Shown: positions 18,999 to 28,489, counted from the stretch's first letter. The stretch: 64,000 nucleotides of DNA from Bradyrhizobium sp. AZCC 1719 (GCF_036924525.1 NZ_JAZHRU010000001.1:1765001-1829000); one strand, 5' to 3'. Notes: generated by a model from the letters alone, not told the origin. Made by a program: numbers and translations.

Positions 18999-20150
18999 AT
19001 GATGGATCAGCAGAATTTCGAGGCTACGCGGCCCGTTTCCGCCGATCCCGCCGTTGCATTGGCCGAAGCGCTCGGGCAACTGCCGAAGGAACCGCCCAAA
19101 TCATCCGCGGCAAAGCCGCACATCATCTCCGTCGAAGCGCTGGCACAGGAACTTGGCCTCAAACTCGGCGATCAAAACGGCCTGACCATCCGCCGCATCA
19201 AGCGCGGAAAAAGCTATTCATTCATTCGCGCCAATGGCACGCAGATCCGCCACGCCGGAACGATCCGGCGCCTGCATTCGATGGCGGTGCCGCCGGCCTA
19301 TCGCGACGTTCGCTATTCGGCCGATCCGACCTCGCATCTGCAGGCGGTCGGCTTCGATGCCGCCGGCCGGTTGCAATACCGCTACCACGCCGATTGGGAA
19401 AAGGTTCGCGAGCACCGCAAGGCGCATCGCCTGGCCAAGCTGGTCGCGGCGCTGCCCAAGATCCGGCGGAAGGTCTCTGCGTATCTGTCGGGCGATGAGC
19501 CGACGCGGGAGTTTGCGCTCTCGGCCGTGATCGAGCTGATCGCGCGTACCGCGATCCGTCCCGGCAACGAGTCATATGCTCGTCTCAACGGCACCCGCGG
19601 CGCCACCACGCTGTTGAAATCGAACGTCACGCTGGAAGACGATTGCCTCGTCCTGACCTTCAAGGCCAAGGGCGGCAAGGCCGTGCGCAAGGAATGTGAC
19701 GCCGCCAAGCTGGTGCGCGCCATCGGCATCCTGCGCACCGTGCCGGGCAAGCGCATGTTCCAGTACCGAGACAGGTCTGGCGTCGTGCGCGCAGCCTCGA
19801 CCACGGCCGTGAACGCGTTCCTGCGCGAGATCGCCGGCATCAAGATTTCGCTGAAGGATTTCCGCACGCTGATGGCATCGGCCGTGGTGCTGGAATCATT
19901 GTCGCGGATTTCGCCGGCAGCGAGCGCCCGCGGCCGCAAGAAGCAGGTGCTCGAAGCCGTGCGCGCGGCGGCCGACGAACTCTCGAACACACCGGCTATC
20001 TGCCGCAAGAGCTATGTCCACGACACCATCGTCACCGCGTTCGAAGACGGCATCCTCGAGCGCTTTGCCGCGACGATGAAAGGCTATCGCACGCAAGCCA
20101 AGCGCGAGGCGCTGCTGGCGCAGGTGGTGACGGCGGCCGCTGCGGCGTAG
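18999..20150 (+). CDS. DNA topoisomerase IB (poxvirus/bacterial type)
   Basis: A 383-residue type IB topoisomerase, which relaxes supercoils through a 3'-phosphotyrosine intermediate. After an N-terminal extension of about 45 residues comes the N-domain (GLTIRRIKRGKSYSFI, RRLHSMAVPPAYRDVRYS) and the catalytic domain with ELIARTAIRPGNESYA (catalytic Arg region), LTFKAKGGKAVRKEC (catalytic Lys) and SNTPAICRKSYVHDTIV, which contains the nucleophilic tyrosine. All catalytic residues appear intact. The first ATG of the MM start is taken. The IS481 element begins 9 bp after the stop codon, so the coding region is undamaged but its original 3' flank has been displaced. Confidence 0.93.
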   Translation: MMDQQNFEATRPVSADPAVALAEALGQLPKEPPKSSAAKPHIISVEALAQELGLKLGDQNGLTIRRIKRGKSYSFIRANGTQIRHAGTIRRLHSMAVPPAYRDVRYSADPTSHLQAVGFDAAGRLQYRYHADWEKVREHRKAHRLAKLVAALPKIRRKVSAYLSGDEPTREFALSAVIELIARTAIRPGNESYARLNGTRGATTLLKSNVTLEDDCLVLTFKAKGGKAVRKECDAAKLVRAIGILRTVPGKRMFQYRDRSGVVRAASTTAVNAFLREIAGIKISLKDFRTLMASAVVLESLSRISPAASARGRKKQVLEAVRAAADELSNTPAICRKSYVHDTIVTAFEDGILERFAATMKGYRTQAKREALLAQVVTAAAAA

Positions 20151-20158
20151 TGTGAGCA

Positions 20159-20202
20159 ACCGGCGACATAGGTAACAGTTCAAACCGACGACATGGGTAA
20201 CA
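20159..20202. repeat. IS481-type terminal inverted repeat, end distal to transposase start
   Basis: Two 19-bp copies, at 20159-20177 and 20184-20202, read ACCGGCGACATAGGTAACA and ACCGACGACATGGGTAACA. They are in direct orientation and separated by 6 bp. The arrangement is mirrored at 21470-21513. Confidence 0.88.
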
Positions 20203-20217
20203 CAATTCTCGTTTCGT

Positions 20218-21438
20218 TCAGGTCTGTTGTTGCTGGGGCTGTGGGCCCTGGGGGCAACGCGCAGCGTTGTCCCCAAGTCCACAGCCCTTGCGCTTTGGTT
20301 TTCGGAGTTCATCGCTCCGATAGGCGATGGTGCCGAGCATGATCGGGCCGTAGCTGACGGTCCAACAGCCGTCCGATTCAGCCAGACCAACCGGCTCCCC
20401 CACCAGAGCCGCGTTGATGTAGACGAACTTGCCATCGAGTTTGATCTCTCCATTGTGGCGAACCCAGCGGACTTCCTGGTCGTCATATTCCGGCGAGCGC
20501 AGAATGCCATCAAAACGGCGCGTTGAAGCCTGGTAACGCTCGGCAGGCGTAGCATTGCCGAGCGCCTGGTGAGGACGTTCTTCGTTGTAAAGTTGCTGGA
20601 AGGCACGCAGTCGCTTGAGCTGTTCGCGCATGCTGTGTGCCGGCGGGTTGGCCACCTCCTGCAACAGCGTGAGATGCATGCGCTCATGGCGGCCGTTCTG
20701 CTGCGGCTTGCCGGGGGCAATGCGTTCCGGCGTGACGCCGGCCTTGATCAGCTTCACCGACAGCTTTGACAGTCCGCCAGCGCCGCGTGACGCAAAGGGG
20801 GAGCCATTGTCCGACCGCATGTAATGGGGCAGCCCGAACTCGCGGAACGCTGCATCAAGTACCGGCCAGACATGATCGGCGTCCGTGTGAGGCAGGGCCT
20901 GGCAACGCAGAAGATAGCGGCTATGGGCATCGGTGATCGTCAGCGGTTCACACCGCTCGCCGTCGCCCGTCAGGAACCAGCCCTTGAAATCGATGCACCA
21001 GACGTCGTTGGCGGCCTCACAATGGGCAAAGGGCGCACTCGATGGCGGGCTGCGCCGGCGCAGCCTGCGCTTTACCGTCAGCCCCTCGCGATCGAACAGC
21101 TCTCCAATCGTGCTCGCCGCCGGCCAATCTGTCTTGGGCGTGCACCGTTCCAGATAGGCCCGCACCTTCACCGGCCCCCAAGTCGGATGCGCGCGCCGCA
21201 CCTCCAGGCAGCGCTCGGCAAGGTCCGGCGCAATCGCTTGCGGGTGGTGCAGCGGAGCCCGCGAACGGTCGAGCAGGCCGGCAGCCCCTTCCTCCTCAAA
21301 GCGCGCCAGCCACTTGTACCCGATCCGCCGGCTCACTCCGAACCGCCGGCAGATTGCCGCAAACGATTCCTCGCCCTTCTCAACCGCCACCATAAACCGC
21401 ATCCGCTCTTCCACGGTACAGGTCTCCTTCCACCCCAT
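20218..21438 (-). CDS. IS481-family transposase
   Basis: A 406-residue transposase. The N-terminus is a helix-turn-helix (ESFAAICRRFGVSRRIGYKWLARFEEEGAAGLLDRSR). The rve integrase core has the DDE triad: Asp in DVWCIDFKGWF, Asp in MRSDNGSPFAS and Glu in NGRHERMHLTL, with the usual spacing of about 35 residues between the second Asp and the Glu. A C-terminal beta-rich tail follows. The ATG at 21438 lies 9 bases after AAGGAGG; a TTG two codons earlier is only 3 bases away from it. No frameshift or stop interrupts the gene. Confidence 0.92.
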   Translation of the reverse strand: MGWKETCTVEERMRFMVAVEKGEESFAAICRRFGVSRRIGYKWLARFEEEGAAGLLDRSRAPLHHPQAIAPDLAERCLEVRRAHPTWGPVKVRAYLERCTPKTDWPAASTIGELFDREGLTVKRRLRRRSPPSSAPFAHCEAANDVWCIDFKGWFLTGDGERCEPLTITDAHSRYLLRCQALPHTDADHVWPVLDAAFREFGLPHYMRSDNGSPFASRGAGGLSKLSVKLIKAGVTPERIAPGKPQQNGRHERMHLTLLQEVANPPAHSMREQLKRLRAFQQLYNEERPHQALGNATPAERYQASTRRFDGILRSPEYDDQEVRWVRHNGEIKLDGKFVYINAALVGEPVGLAESDGCWTVSYGPIMLGTIAYRSDELRKPKRKGCGLGDNAARCPQGPQPQQQQT

Positions 21439-21469
21439 CGGCAAGGCCCTCCTTGCCGACTAGTTGACC

Positions 21470-21513
21470 TGTTACCCATGTCGCCGGTCTATTCTGTTAC
21501 CCATGTAGCCGGT
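21470..21513. repeat. IS481-type terminal inverted repeat, end near transposase start
   Basis: The reverse complement reads ACCGGCTACATGGGTAACA, six bases, then ACCGGCGACATGGGTAACA, matching the other end of the element. The inner copy lies 31 bp upstream of the transposase ATG, so transposase binding here could also repress its own promoter; that last point is an inference. Confidence 0.88.
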
Positions 21514-21528
21514 CAGGACCAGTGCTTC

Positions 21529-21551
21529 ACCCTCCCCCTCCAGGGGAGGGT
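21529..21551. repeat. short hairpin repeat 3' of EVE gene
   Basis: Nine-bp arms ACCCTCCCC and GGGGAGGGT around a 5-base loop, 14 bp beyond the EVE-gene stop codon and 15 bp outside the IS. It may form the 3' end hairpin of the tsaD-gpsA-EVE message, but no T-run follows it on that strand. Confidence 0.55.
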
Positions 21552-21564
21552 AAAGATAAGAGCG

Positions 21565-21978
21565 CTACATCCCGCCCATCTTGCAGACCAGCTTCCACTC
21601 TTCGGCCGTGACCGGCTGCACCGACAGCCGCGAATATTTCACCAGCGCCATGTCGGCGAGCTTCTTGTCAGCCTTGATCGCGGCCATCGTCACCGGCGTC
21701 TTCAACGGCTTGTCGGCCTTGATGTCGACGCAGACGAATTTGCCGGTTTTGTCTGTCGGATCGGGATAGGCTTCCTTGATGACTTCCGCGATGCCGACGA
21801 TCTCCTTGCCTTCGTTGGAATGATAGAAGAAGGCTTTGTCGCCCTTCTTCATGTTCACCAGATTCTGCCGCGCGGTGAAATTGCGCACGCCAGTCCAGGC
21901 TTCGCCCTTTGCTCCCTTCGCGACCTGCTGGTCCCATGACCAGGCCGACGGTTCGGATTTCACCAGCCAGTACGCCAT
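21565..21978 (-). CDS. EVE domain-containing protein
   Basis: A 137-residue protein made of a single EVE domain (PUA-like fold; YTH-related). It starts with the family hallmark MAYWLVKSEPSAWSWDQ, followed by WTGVRNFTARQNL, KGDKAFFYHSNEGKEIVGIAEV and VKYSRLSVQPVTAEEW. EVE proteins are thought to bind modified bases in nucleic acids; the bacterial role is not settled. The ATG at 21978 is chosen because GGAGG lies 7 bases upstream; the ATG at 21984 is too close to it. The start lies 2 bases past the gpsA stop, so it is the last gene of the tsaD-gpsA-EVE operon. Confidence 0.92.
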   Translation of the reverse strand: MAYWLVKSEPSAWSWDQQVAKGAKGEAWTGVRNFTARQNLVNMKKGDKAFFYHSNEGKEIVGIAEVIKEAYPDPTDKTGKFVCVDIKADKPLKTPVTMAAIKADKKLADMALVKYSRLSVQPVTAEEWKLVCKMGGM

Positions 21979-21980
21979 CG

Positions 21981-22961
21981 TCATTCCTCCGCCTTGAACG
22001 GCCGTGTCAGCAGGCCTTCGATCGCCGCGTCGATCGTCACCTTGCCGCCGAGAATCGCCGCGACCGCATTTGATACCGGCATATCGACGTTCTGCGAAGC
22101 CGCCAGTTCGATCAGGACCGGCGCGGTGAATTCGCCTTCCGCGAGCTTATCGCGGTTCGGCTGCTCGCCGCGGCCGAGCGCGATGCCGAATGCCAAATTG
22201 CGAGACTGCGGACTGGAGCAGCTCAGGATCAGATCGCCGAGACCCGACAGGCCCGCCAGCGTTTCGCTGCGCGCGCCGCAGGCACGGCCGAGGCGCGCGA
22301 GTTCGCTGAAGCCGCGCGTGGTCAGTGCGGCCAACGCCGAGGCGCCGAGCTGACGGCCGACGACGATCCCGGCTGCGATCGCCAGCACGTTCTTGGCCGC
22401 GCCGCCGATCTCGACGCCGCGAACATCCGTGGTGTGATAGGGCCGGAAGGTTGATGAGCCCAGTGCCTGCACCAGACGGCTCGCCAGCTTTTCGTCCCTT
22501 GCCGCAAGCGTCACGGCGGTCGGAAGGCCTCGCGCGACGTCGTCGGCGAAGTTCGGTCCCGACAGAATCGCCGGGATTGCATCCGGTATGGTCTCGGCAA
22601 TGATCTCGGTCATGAACCGGTGGGTGCCGCGCTCGATGCCCTTGGCACAGGCGACGACGGGTGTCTTTGGCTTGAGGTGCGGCGCTAGCGTCGCAGCGGC
22701 GTCGCGCAAACTTTGCGCAGGCGTCGCAAGCAGGACGATGTCCGTGCGCGCTGCGGCAGCGATGTCGGCCGTGACGCCGATACTGCTGTCGAGGCTCACG
22801 CCGGGTAGTTTTGGATTGTTTCGCGTCGCCTGCATCTGCGCGGCGCTTTCGGCGCTTCGCGCATAGAGCACGACTTTGCGGCCGGCGCGCACCGCGGCGC
22901 AGGCGAGCGCGGTGCCATAGGCGCCACCGCCGATCACCGCGACGGAATTGAAGGACGTCAT
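21981..22961 (-). CDS. gpsA: NAD(P)-dependent glycerol-3-phosphate dehydrogenase
   Basis: GpsA, 326 residues, reduces dihydroxyacetone phosphate to sn-glycerol 3-phosphate for phospholipid synthesis. The N-terminal Rossmann fold has [14 protein letters not shown], and the pocket motifs are [29 protein letters not shown], the catalytic Lys in [16 protein letters not shown], and [21 protein letters not shown]. The ATG at 22961 is chosen over an upstream in-frame codon because it starts directly at the Rossmann fold and lies 1 base after the tsaD stop. It is the middle gene of a compact three-gene operon. Confidence 0.97.
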   Translation of the reverse strand: MTSFNSVAVIGGGAYGTALACAAVRAGRKVVLYARSAESAAQMQATRNNPKLPGVSLDSSIGVTADIAAAARTDIVLLATPAQSLRDAAATLAPHLKPKTPVVACAKGIERGTHRFMTEIIAETIPDAIPAILSGPNFADDVARGLPTAVTLAARDEKLASRLVQALGSSTFRPYHTTDVRGVEIGGAAKNVLAIAAGIVVGRQLGASALAALTTRGFSELARLGRACGARSETLAGLSGLGDLILSCSSPQSRNLAFGIALGRGEQPNRDKLAEGEFTAPVLIELAASQNVDMPVSNAVAAILGGKVTIDAAIEGLLTRPFKAEE

Positions 22962-22962
22962 G

Positions 22963-24036
22963 TCAGAATCCTGCGCGGGTGTTGGCGAAGCCGGCCGGCG
23001 CGGTTGCGTTGGCATCTAACAGCCAGCGCGCGCGCGGCGGCGCATCCATTGTATCGGTCAATCCGAGCGCCATCCGCTCCGCGCCGGCCCAGGCGATCAT
23101 GGCGCCGTTATCGGTGCAGAGCGCGGGCGGCGGAATGATCAGCGTGGTCTGCGCCTTCGAGGCGACATCCTGCAGCGCCCCGCGAATGGCATGATTGGCG
23201 GCGACGCCACCGGCGGCGACCAACGCGCGGGGCGGGCCGAATTGCTCGTGAAACAGTCGCAAGCCGACGCTTAGCCGATCTGCGGTCGATTCCAGCACCG
23301 CGGCCTGAAAACTGGCGCAGAGGTCGCTGACGTCCTGGGGCTCCAGCGGCGCCAAGCGGTTGGCCTCATTACGAACCGCCGTCTTCAATCCCGACAGCGA
23401 GAAATTTGCATCCGGCCGGCCAAGCATCGGCCGCGGAAAGGCGAAACGTTTGGCGTCGCCACTTCCCGCCGCGCGCTCGACCTCGGGGCCGCCCGGATAG
23501 GGCAGCGACAACATCTTTGCGACCTTGTCGAAGGCTTCCCCCATCGCGTCGTCGACGGTGGTGCCGAGCCGCACATATTTGCCGACGCCGACCACGGCGA
23601 CGATCTGGGTGTGACCGCCGGAGGCGAGAAACAGGCAATAGGGAAAGGCGAGCGCGCAAGTGAGCCGCGGCGTCAGCGCGTGCGCTTCGAGATGATTGAC
23701 CGCAATCAGCGGCGTGTCATGCACCATCGCAATGGCCTTGGCGGTGGTGAGGCCGACGATCACGCCGCCGATCAGGCCGGGACCTGCGGCAGCCGCGACC
23801 GCTGACAGTTGCGCGAAGCCGACATTGGCGTCCTTCATGGCCTGGCCGACGATCCCGTCGAGCAGGTCGACATGGGCGCGCGCCGCGATCTCCGGCACCA
23901 CGCCGCCGAAACGGGCGTGTTCCGAGGTCTGCGAGCGCACGATATTGGATAGAATCTTTCCGCTGCCGTCGCGCTGGCGCTCGACCACGGCGGCTGCGGT
24001 TTCATCGCAGGTGGTCTCGATACCCAGCACCAGCAT
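22963..24036 (-). CDS. tsaD: tRNA N6-adenosine threonylcarbamoyltransferase
   Basis: TsaD (formerly Gcp), 357 residues, transfers threonylcarbamoyl to A37 of tRNAs that read ANN codons, together with TsaB, TsaC and TsaE. It shows the start [18 protein letters not shown], the metal-binding His pair in [40 protein letters not shown] and the C-terminal [13 protein letters not shown] and [12 protein letters not shown]. The ATG at 24036 begins the conserved domain; a TTG six codons upstream has a better AAGGG site and cannot be excluded. It is first in the operon with gpsA and the EVE gene, and divergent from hemD. Confidence 0.97.
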   Translation of the reverse strand: MLVLGIETTCDETAAAVVERQRDGSGKILSNIVRSQTSEHARFGGVVPEIAARAHVDLLDGIVGQAMKDANVGFAQLSAVAAAAGPGLIGGVIVGLTTAKAIAMVHDTPLIAVNHLEAHALTPRLTCALAFPYCLFLASGGHTQIVAVVGVGKYVRLGTTVDDAMGEAFDKVAKMLSLPYPGGPEVERAAGSGDAKRFAFPRPMLGRPDANFSLSGLKTAVRNEANRLAPLEPQDVSDLCASFQAAVLESTADRLSVGLRLFHEQFGPPRALVAAGGVAANHAIRGALQDVASKAQTTLIIPPPALCTDNGAMIAWAGAERMALGLTDTMDAPPRARWLLDANATAPAGFANTRAGF

Positions 24037-24179
24037 CGGCTTGTCGTTGTCCAATTTGAACCCTTGTCTAGCCCTTGCGCTATCGCCAAAAACAACGCTT
24101 CCGTAACCGGGTAGCATTACGAGGTCACAACGTGCAATCACCGCGCGTGCCCGAAACCGGTTTGGCGGAGATCTGAAAT

Positions 24180-24935
24180 ATGGCCGTTCTCGTGACGCGA
24201 CCAAGTCCGGATGATGAGATGACGGCGAAGGCCCTCCACGCGCGGGGGTTCGACGTGCTGCGCGCGCCGATGCTGCGGTTCGAGCCGGTGCTGTTCCAGG
24301 ACGATGCGGACGCGACCTATGGCGCCGTCATCGTCACCAGCGCCAACGCGCTGCGCGCCATCGCGCCCCAGCTTGCCGACAGCCGGCTTCTCAAACTGCC
24401 GCTGTTCGCGGTCGGAGAAAATACCGCGGCGGCGGCCCGCGATGCGGGGTTCGGCGACGTGATCGCCTCCAAGGGCGACGCCGGCGCGTTGCGCGATCTG
24501 GTGCTGGCGAGCGCGAAATTGAAGCAACTGAAGAAGGCGAGCCCCATACTGTACCTTGCCGGGGCCGATCTCGCGCGCGACCTTGCCGGTGAACTCGGCG
24601 AGAAGGGTTTTGCGGTGGTGACTCATACCACCTACCGGATGGTGCCCGTGCCCAGCCTGCCGCGGGAAATATGTGACGCTTTCGTGGCGCATGAGGTCGA
24701 GGCCGTGCTGCATTACTCGCGGCGCAGCGCGCGTGCGTTTCTGGAGGCGGCGCGTTTCGGCGGCGTCGAAATCTCAGCATTGGCGCTGCCGCAGTGCTGC
24801 ATTTCAGCAGGCGTTGCCGCGGTGTTGCGGGACGCCGGCGCAACCCAGGTCACGACGGCGGTTTCACCGGACGAAAATGCCCTGTTCGAGGCGCTGGACC
24901 GGGCGTTGCAGGCCCGATCGGATCCTAATCTTTAA
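24180..24935 (+). CDS. hemD: uroporphyrinogen-III synthase
   Basis: HemD, 251 residues, closes hydroxymethylbilane to uroporphyrinogen III in haem synthesis. Family sequence is poorly conserved, but the two-domain pattern is visible: [29 protein letters not shown] at the start, [48 protein letters not shown] and [18 protein letters not shown] lies 10 bases before the ATG. It heads a co-directional run with the mitofilin-like and HemY-like genes, a common alphaproteobacterial arrangement. hemC is not adjacent in this window. Confidence 0.9.
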   Translation: MAVLVTRPSPDDEMTAKALHARGFDVLRAPMLRFEPVLFQDDADATYGAVIVTSANALRAIAPQLADSRLLKLPLFAVGENTAAAARDAGFGDVIASKGDAGALRDLVLASAKLKQLKKASPILYLAGADLARDLAGELGEKGFAVVTHTTYRMVPVPSLPREICDAFVAHEVEAVLHYSRRSARAFLEAARFGGVEISALALPQCCISAGVAAVLRDAGATQVTTAVSPDENALFEALDRALQARSDPNL

Positions 24936-24940
24936 GTCCT

Positions 24941-24989
24941 GAGCATGGTCTTATCGGAAAACCGGTGCCGCCACGGCCGGATCATGCTC
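24941..24989. repeat. palindromic intergenic element
   Basis: Arms GAGCATGGTC and GATCATGCTC flank an inner CGGAAAACCGGTGCCG-type core. This is one of several related elements in the window (see 28060-28163, 32265-32316, 49233-49298 and 59999-60044). It lies between hemD and the mitofilin-like gene. Confidence 0.55.
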
Positions 24990-25047
24990 TAAGACGTCTC
25001 GATTCTGCTAAGTTCCGGCATCTAACCACCTTAAGGGAACCGTTGTG

Positions 25048-26271
25048 ATGGTCGATAACAGGCCCGAAGACACTGGATCGCTGCCCGAATCGGGTCGGCC
25101 GAAGCGTGAGCCGCCGACCATCGATCTCGATGCCTCCGAAGTTTCGAGCGAGACCAAGAGTTCTGGCGAGGCGCCATCCGAGCAGCCTGAGGCTGAACCC
25201 GCGCCCGAGATCGCCCAAGCGCCGGTTGAGGAGTCTCCAGTTGAGGAGTCACGGGCGGCGGAGCCGCCGTCTCGGCCTGTCTCACCCTGGGTCGTCGCGC
25301 CGGTTTCCGGCGCGGTCGCAGCGGCGCTGGTGATCGGCGTCGGCTGGATGCTGGGCTGGCCCGCGATTCAGCCGGCCTCCGTATCGCAGACCGCGCAGCT
25401 CAACGCCGCCGCCATCGACGGTTTAACCGCGCAAATCGCCGGCCTCGAATCCAGGGTGGGCAAACCGGTGGCCGATCCCGCCGCGGCCGCGCGCACAGAC
25501 GCGCTTGAAAAATCGGTCGCGACGCTGCGCGGTGAGCTCGCCGCGGCGCGCGCGCAAGGCGAGAAGCTGGCATCTGCCATCAACGAGGTGAAGTCGGCGC
25601 CGCGTGGCGACGGCACCGTGTCGCCTGATCTCGCCGCTTTCGCCGAACGTATCGCCAAGGTTGAGAGCCAGATGCGGGCGCAGAGCGTCGAGATCGCGCA
25701 ACAAGGCAGCAAGCTTGCCGACACGACGGCCGACGCCAAACCTGCGGATGATATGCCGCTGCGCCGTGTGGTATCGGCAGCGCTGCTCGATGTGCTGGTC
25801 CGGATCGGCGATCCCTATCCGACGGCGCTCGCCGCAGCCAAGGCGCTGGCACCAAATCCCGAAGCGCTGAAGGCGCTCGATGAATTTGCGGAGAAGGGCG
25901 TGCCGAACGCCGGCAAGCTGAGCACGGAACTGTTGGCGCTGGTGCCAAAACTGTTGCCGGCCCAACAGAGCGCCGCCACCACCGGCACCGGCATCGTCGA
26001 CCGTCTGCAGGCGGGCGCTGCCAAACTGGTCAAGATCGAACGCACCGATACCGCCGGCACGGACCGCGGCGCCGTGGTGGCGCGGATCACGGCGGCTGCG
26101 CTGCGCAACGATTTCAACGAGGCGCGGCGGGAATTGAGGACGCTGGAGCCGGCCGATCGCGCCGCGGCGCAATCATGGCTTGAGTCGGCCGATGCGCGCG
26201 ACGCCGCGCTGGCCGCATCCCGTCAATTTGCGACTGAGGCCATGGCCGTGCTCGCCAAACCGGCGCAATAA
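25048..26271 (+). CDS. mitofilin-like (Mic60-related) inner-membrane protein
   Basis: A 407-residue protein with an acidic, Pro/Glu-rich N-terminal tail (residues 1-80), one membrane segment (VVAPVSGAVAAALVIGVGWMLGW, about 83-105), then a long Ala-rich coiled-coil region (about 115-240) and a C-terminal helical domain (about 240-407) resembling the mitofilin domain (RRVVSAALLDVLVRIGDPYP, ARRELRTLEPADRAAAQSWL). Alphaproteobacterial Mic60-type proteins between hemD and hemY shape the inner membrane; that role is known from relatives and inferred here. The ATG at 25048 has AAGGGA 9 bases upstream; the GTG one codon earlier is an alternative. It is followed 8 bp later by the HemY-like gene. Confidence 0.85.
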   Translation: MVDNRPEDTGSLPESGRPKREPPTIDLDASEVSSETKSSGEAPSEQPEAEPAPEIAQAPVEESPVEESRAAEPPSRPVSPWVVAPVSGAVAAALVIGVGWMLGWPAIQPASVSQTAQLNAAAIDGLTAQIAGLESRVGKPVADPAAAARTDALEKSVATLRGELAAARAQGEKLASAINEVKSAPRGDGTVSPDLAAFAERIAKVESQMRAQSVEIAQQGSKLADTTADAKPADDMPLRRVVSAALLDVLVRIGDPYPTALAAAKALAPNPEALKALDEFAEKGVPNAGKLSTELLALVPKLLPAQQSAATTGTGIVDRLQAGAAKLVKIERTDTAGTDRGAVVARITAAALRNDFNEARRELRTLEPADRAAAQSWLESADARDAALAASRQFATEAMAVLAKPAQ

Positions 26272-26279
26272 GGATTTCA

Positions 26280-28061
26280 ATGGTCCGGATCATTCTGTTT
26301 CTGCTGTTGATCGCGCTCGGTGCAGCGGGCGCGGCCTGGATTGCCGAGCAGACCGGCAACGTCGTGCTGTCGTGGGGCGGCTATCGCGTGCAGACCACGC
26401 TGCCGGTGTTCATGCTGGCGCTGGGCATCGTCATCGTCGCGGCGATGATGCTGTGGGCGACCCTGCGCGGCCTGTGGCGCACGCCGCAACGGATCCGCCG
26501 CAACCGGCGCGAACGTCGTCAAGCCCGTGGCCGGCATGCGATCACGCAAGGCCTGCTCGCGATCGGCCATGGCGATTCCACGGCTGCCCGTATCCATGCG
26601 GACGCCGCGCGAAAGCATGCGGCGCATGATCCGCTGGCCCTGCTGCTGCACGCGCAATCGGCGCAGCTCGACGGCGACCGCGAGGGCGCGCAGCGCGCCT
26701 TCCGCGCCATGGCCGAGCGCGAAGACACGCGGCTGTTGGGCCTGCGCGGCCTGTTCATCGAGGCGCAGCGCGCCGACGATCCCGTCGCCGCCGTCATGCT
26801 CGCCGAGGAAGCGCTTAAGCTGTCGCCGTCGTCGTCATGGGCATCGCACGCCGTGCTCGGCTTCTGCTGCGCCAAGGGCGACTGGGCCGGCGCGCTGAAG
26901 ATCCTCGACAACAATCAATCGGCAGGGCTGATCGACAAGGCGACCTATCGCCGGCAGCGCGGCGTGCTGCTCACCGCACGCGCGCTCGAACTCGAAAAGG
27001 TCGATCGCGACCTGGCGCGCGAGAGCGTGATGGAAGCGGTCAAGCTGGCGCCGACGCTGGTGCCGGCCGCGGTGCTGGCGAGCAAGTTCGAGAGCGAAGC
27101 GCACCAGGTGCGGCGTTCGATGCGGCTTGTCGAGACGGCGTGGTTGGCGCAGCCGCATCCGGATCTGGCCGATGCCTATGCCCATGTGAAGTTGGGGGAT
27201 TCCGCGCGCCAACGGCTGGTGCGGGTCGAGACGCTGGCGGCGAAAGCGCCTGAACATATCGAGGGCGCGCTGGCGATCGCGCGCGCCGCGATCGACGCGT
27301 CCGAGTTCACCAAGGCACGCGAGGCGCTGGCGCCCTTCATCGCTCAGCCGACGCAGCGGGTCGCGCTGTTGATGGCCGAGATCGAGCGCACCGAGCACGG
27401 CGATAGTGGCCGCGCGCGCGCGTGGACCTTGCGCGCGGTGCGCGCGCTGCACGATCCGGCCTGGACCGCGGACGGCTATGTCAGTGATCGCTGGCGGCCG
27501 GTCTCCCCGGTTACCGGGCGGCTCGATGCCTTCCAGTGGCAGACGCCGGTCGCGGCCCTGCCGTCCGATAAGGTGAGCACGATCGAATCCTCCCCGTTCG
27601 AGGAAGCCATGTTGGCGACGCCGCGCCGTGCCGTGGTGATTGCGCCGCCTGAGGCCGTGGACGAGCAGCCTGCCGGGCCCGCTGCCCCCGTCATCACGCC
27701 CGAACCGCCCGTGGCACCGGCCGCGCAGGACAATGTGCCGCCACCCGCGGCTGCCGCCGAAGTGCCTCCCGCCGAGGCTCCCCGCCCCGAAGCGGCCACC
27801 ATTCTTCCGACGCCGGAGCCGGCCCCGCCGAAGCCGGCCGAACCGGCGCCAAGCCAGCCGGCCCCGCTGTTCCGTTCGCGTCACGATATTCCAAAGACGG
27901 TTCCGGCCCCGATTCCCGCCGTGATCCCCCTCATTCGAGCCCCGGACGACCCCGGCATCGACGAGGACGGCCAAGCGGACGAGTTCGCGGAACAAATCGC
28001 CCCGCCCAAGGCCCAGGCCGGCGGCTGGCGGGGATTTTTGTCACGTTGGGGTGGCAGTTAG
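26280..28061 (+). CDS. HemY-like membrane TPR protein
   Basis: A 593-residue protein with two N-terminal membrane segments (about 3-20 and 41-61; ILFLLLIALGAAGAAWIA and LPVFMLALGIVIVAAMMLWA), matching the HemY_N domain, then a long region of TPR-like helical repeats (about 90-430), and a Pro/Ala-rich, low-complexity tail (about 455-560). The HemY of this type is not protoporphyrinogen oxidase; its exact role near haem synthesis is undefined. An AGGA site lies directly before the ATG, 8 bp after the mitofilin-like gene, so the two are surely cotranscribed. The proline-rich tail is probably disordered. Confidence 0.88.
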   Translation: MVRIILFLLLIALGAAGAAWIAEQTGNVVLSWGGYRVQTTLPVFMLALGIVIVAAMMLWATLRGLWRTPQRIRRNRRERRQARGRHAITQGLLAIGHGDSTAARIHADAARKHAAHDPLALLLHAQSAQLDGDREGAQRAFRAMAEREDTRLLGLRGLFIEAQRADDPVAAVMLAEEALKLSPSSSWASHAVLGFCCAKGDWAGALKILDNNQSAGLIDKATYRRQRGVLLTARALELEKVDRDLARESVMEAVKLAPTLVPAAVLASKFESEAHQVRRSMRLVETAWLAQPHPDLADAYAHVKLGDSARQRLVRVETLAAKAPEHIEGALAIARAAIDASEFTKAREALAPFIAQPTQRVALLMAEIERTEHGDSGRARAWTLRAVRALHDPAWTADGYVSDRWRPVSPVTGRLDAFQWQTPVAALPSDKVSTIESSPFEEAMLATPRRAVVIAPPEAVDEQPAGPAAPVITPEPPVAPAAQDNVPPPAAAAEVPPAEAPRPEAATILPTPEPAPPKPAEPAPSQPAPLFRSRHDIPKTVPAPIPAVIPLIRAPDDPGIDEDGQADEFAEQIAPPKAQAGGWRGFLSRWGGS

Positions 28062-28163
28062 AGCGTTTTCCAGCGAAGTGGACACCGGTTCGCGTCAAGA
28101 AAACGCGTCAAAACAAGAATCTAGAGCCCGGTTCTGATTCAATCAGAACCGAAAGGGCTCTAG
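28060..28163. repeat. palindromic element between hemY-like gene and tRNA-Thr
   Basis: The first half has GCGTTTTCCAGCGAAGTGG and GAAAACGC arms. The second half (28121-28163) is a strong hairpin: CTAGAGCCC and GGTTCTGATT pair with AATCAGAACC and GGGCTCTAG. It overlaps the last bases of the hemY-like stop codon and could serve as its 3' hairpin, though no T-run follows. Confidence 0.6.
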
Positions 28164-28255
28164 GTTTCCGAAGCAGCGTTTTTCTTGCCAATCGGGGCGC
28201 TGCCCGATATCAGGTGCGGGCGTTCGCGGCTAACGCCCGGACGCCGCTTCGGTCC

Positions 28256-28331
28256 GCCGCAATAGCTCAGTTGGTAGAGCACGTCATTCGTAATGACGGG
28301 GTCACAGGTTCGAGTCCTGTTTGCGGCACCA
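28256..28331 (+). tRNA. tRNA-Thr (anticodon CGU)
   Basis: A complete 76-nt cloverleaf including an encoded CCA. The acceptor stem is GCCGCAA/TTGCGGC, the D arm GCTC-AGTTGGTA-GAGC, the anticodon stem CGTCA/TGACG with loop TTCGTAA (anticodon CGT, reading ACG), and the T arm ACAGG-TTCGAGT-CCTGT. A T-run (CTTTTTTTTG) begins a few bases after the CCA and probably ends transcription. Confidence 0.97.
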
Positions 28332-28489
28332 CGCTTTTTTTGGGCGGGCTCTCGCCGGAGCTTCCTTTCAGCCGATCGCCGCCTTCAGCCTCATAGCCAT
28401 GTGCTTGGCAAGCGCGTATCCAACCCCCTGAAATCTCTTATTAACTGGCCGCCTCTAGCTTGCCTGCACAGTTTTCAGCAGGATCTTGC

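Larger units (their letters stand above)
20159..21513 (-). mobile_element. IS481-family insertion sequence
   Basis: An insertion sequence of about 1.36 kb bounded by 44-bp inverted repeats at 20159-20202 and 21470-21513. Each end contains two tandem copies of a 19-mer close to ACCGGCGACATGGGTAACA, spaced 25 bp from start to start, and the ends differ from each other at only a few positions. It carries one transposase gene on the minus strand. I could not identify a target-site duplication: flanks GAGCA and CAGGA do not match, so the exact boundary may be a few bases outward. The transposase is intact, so the element may be active. Confidence 0.9.
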
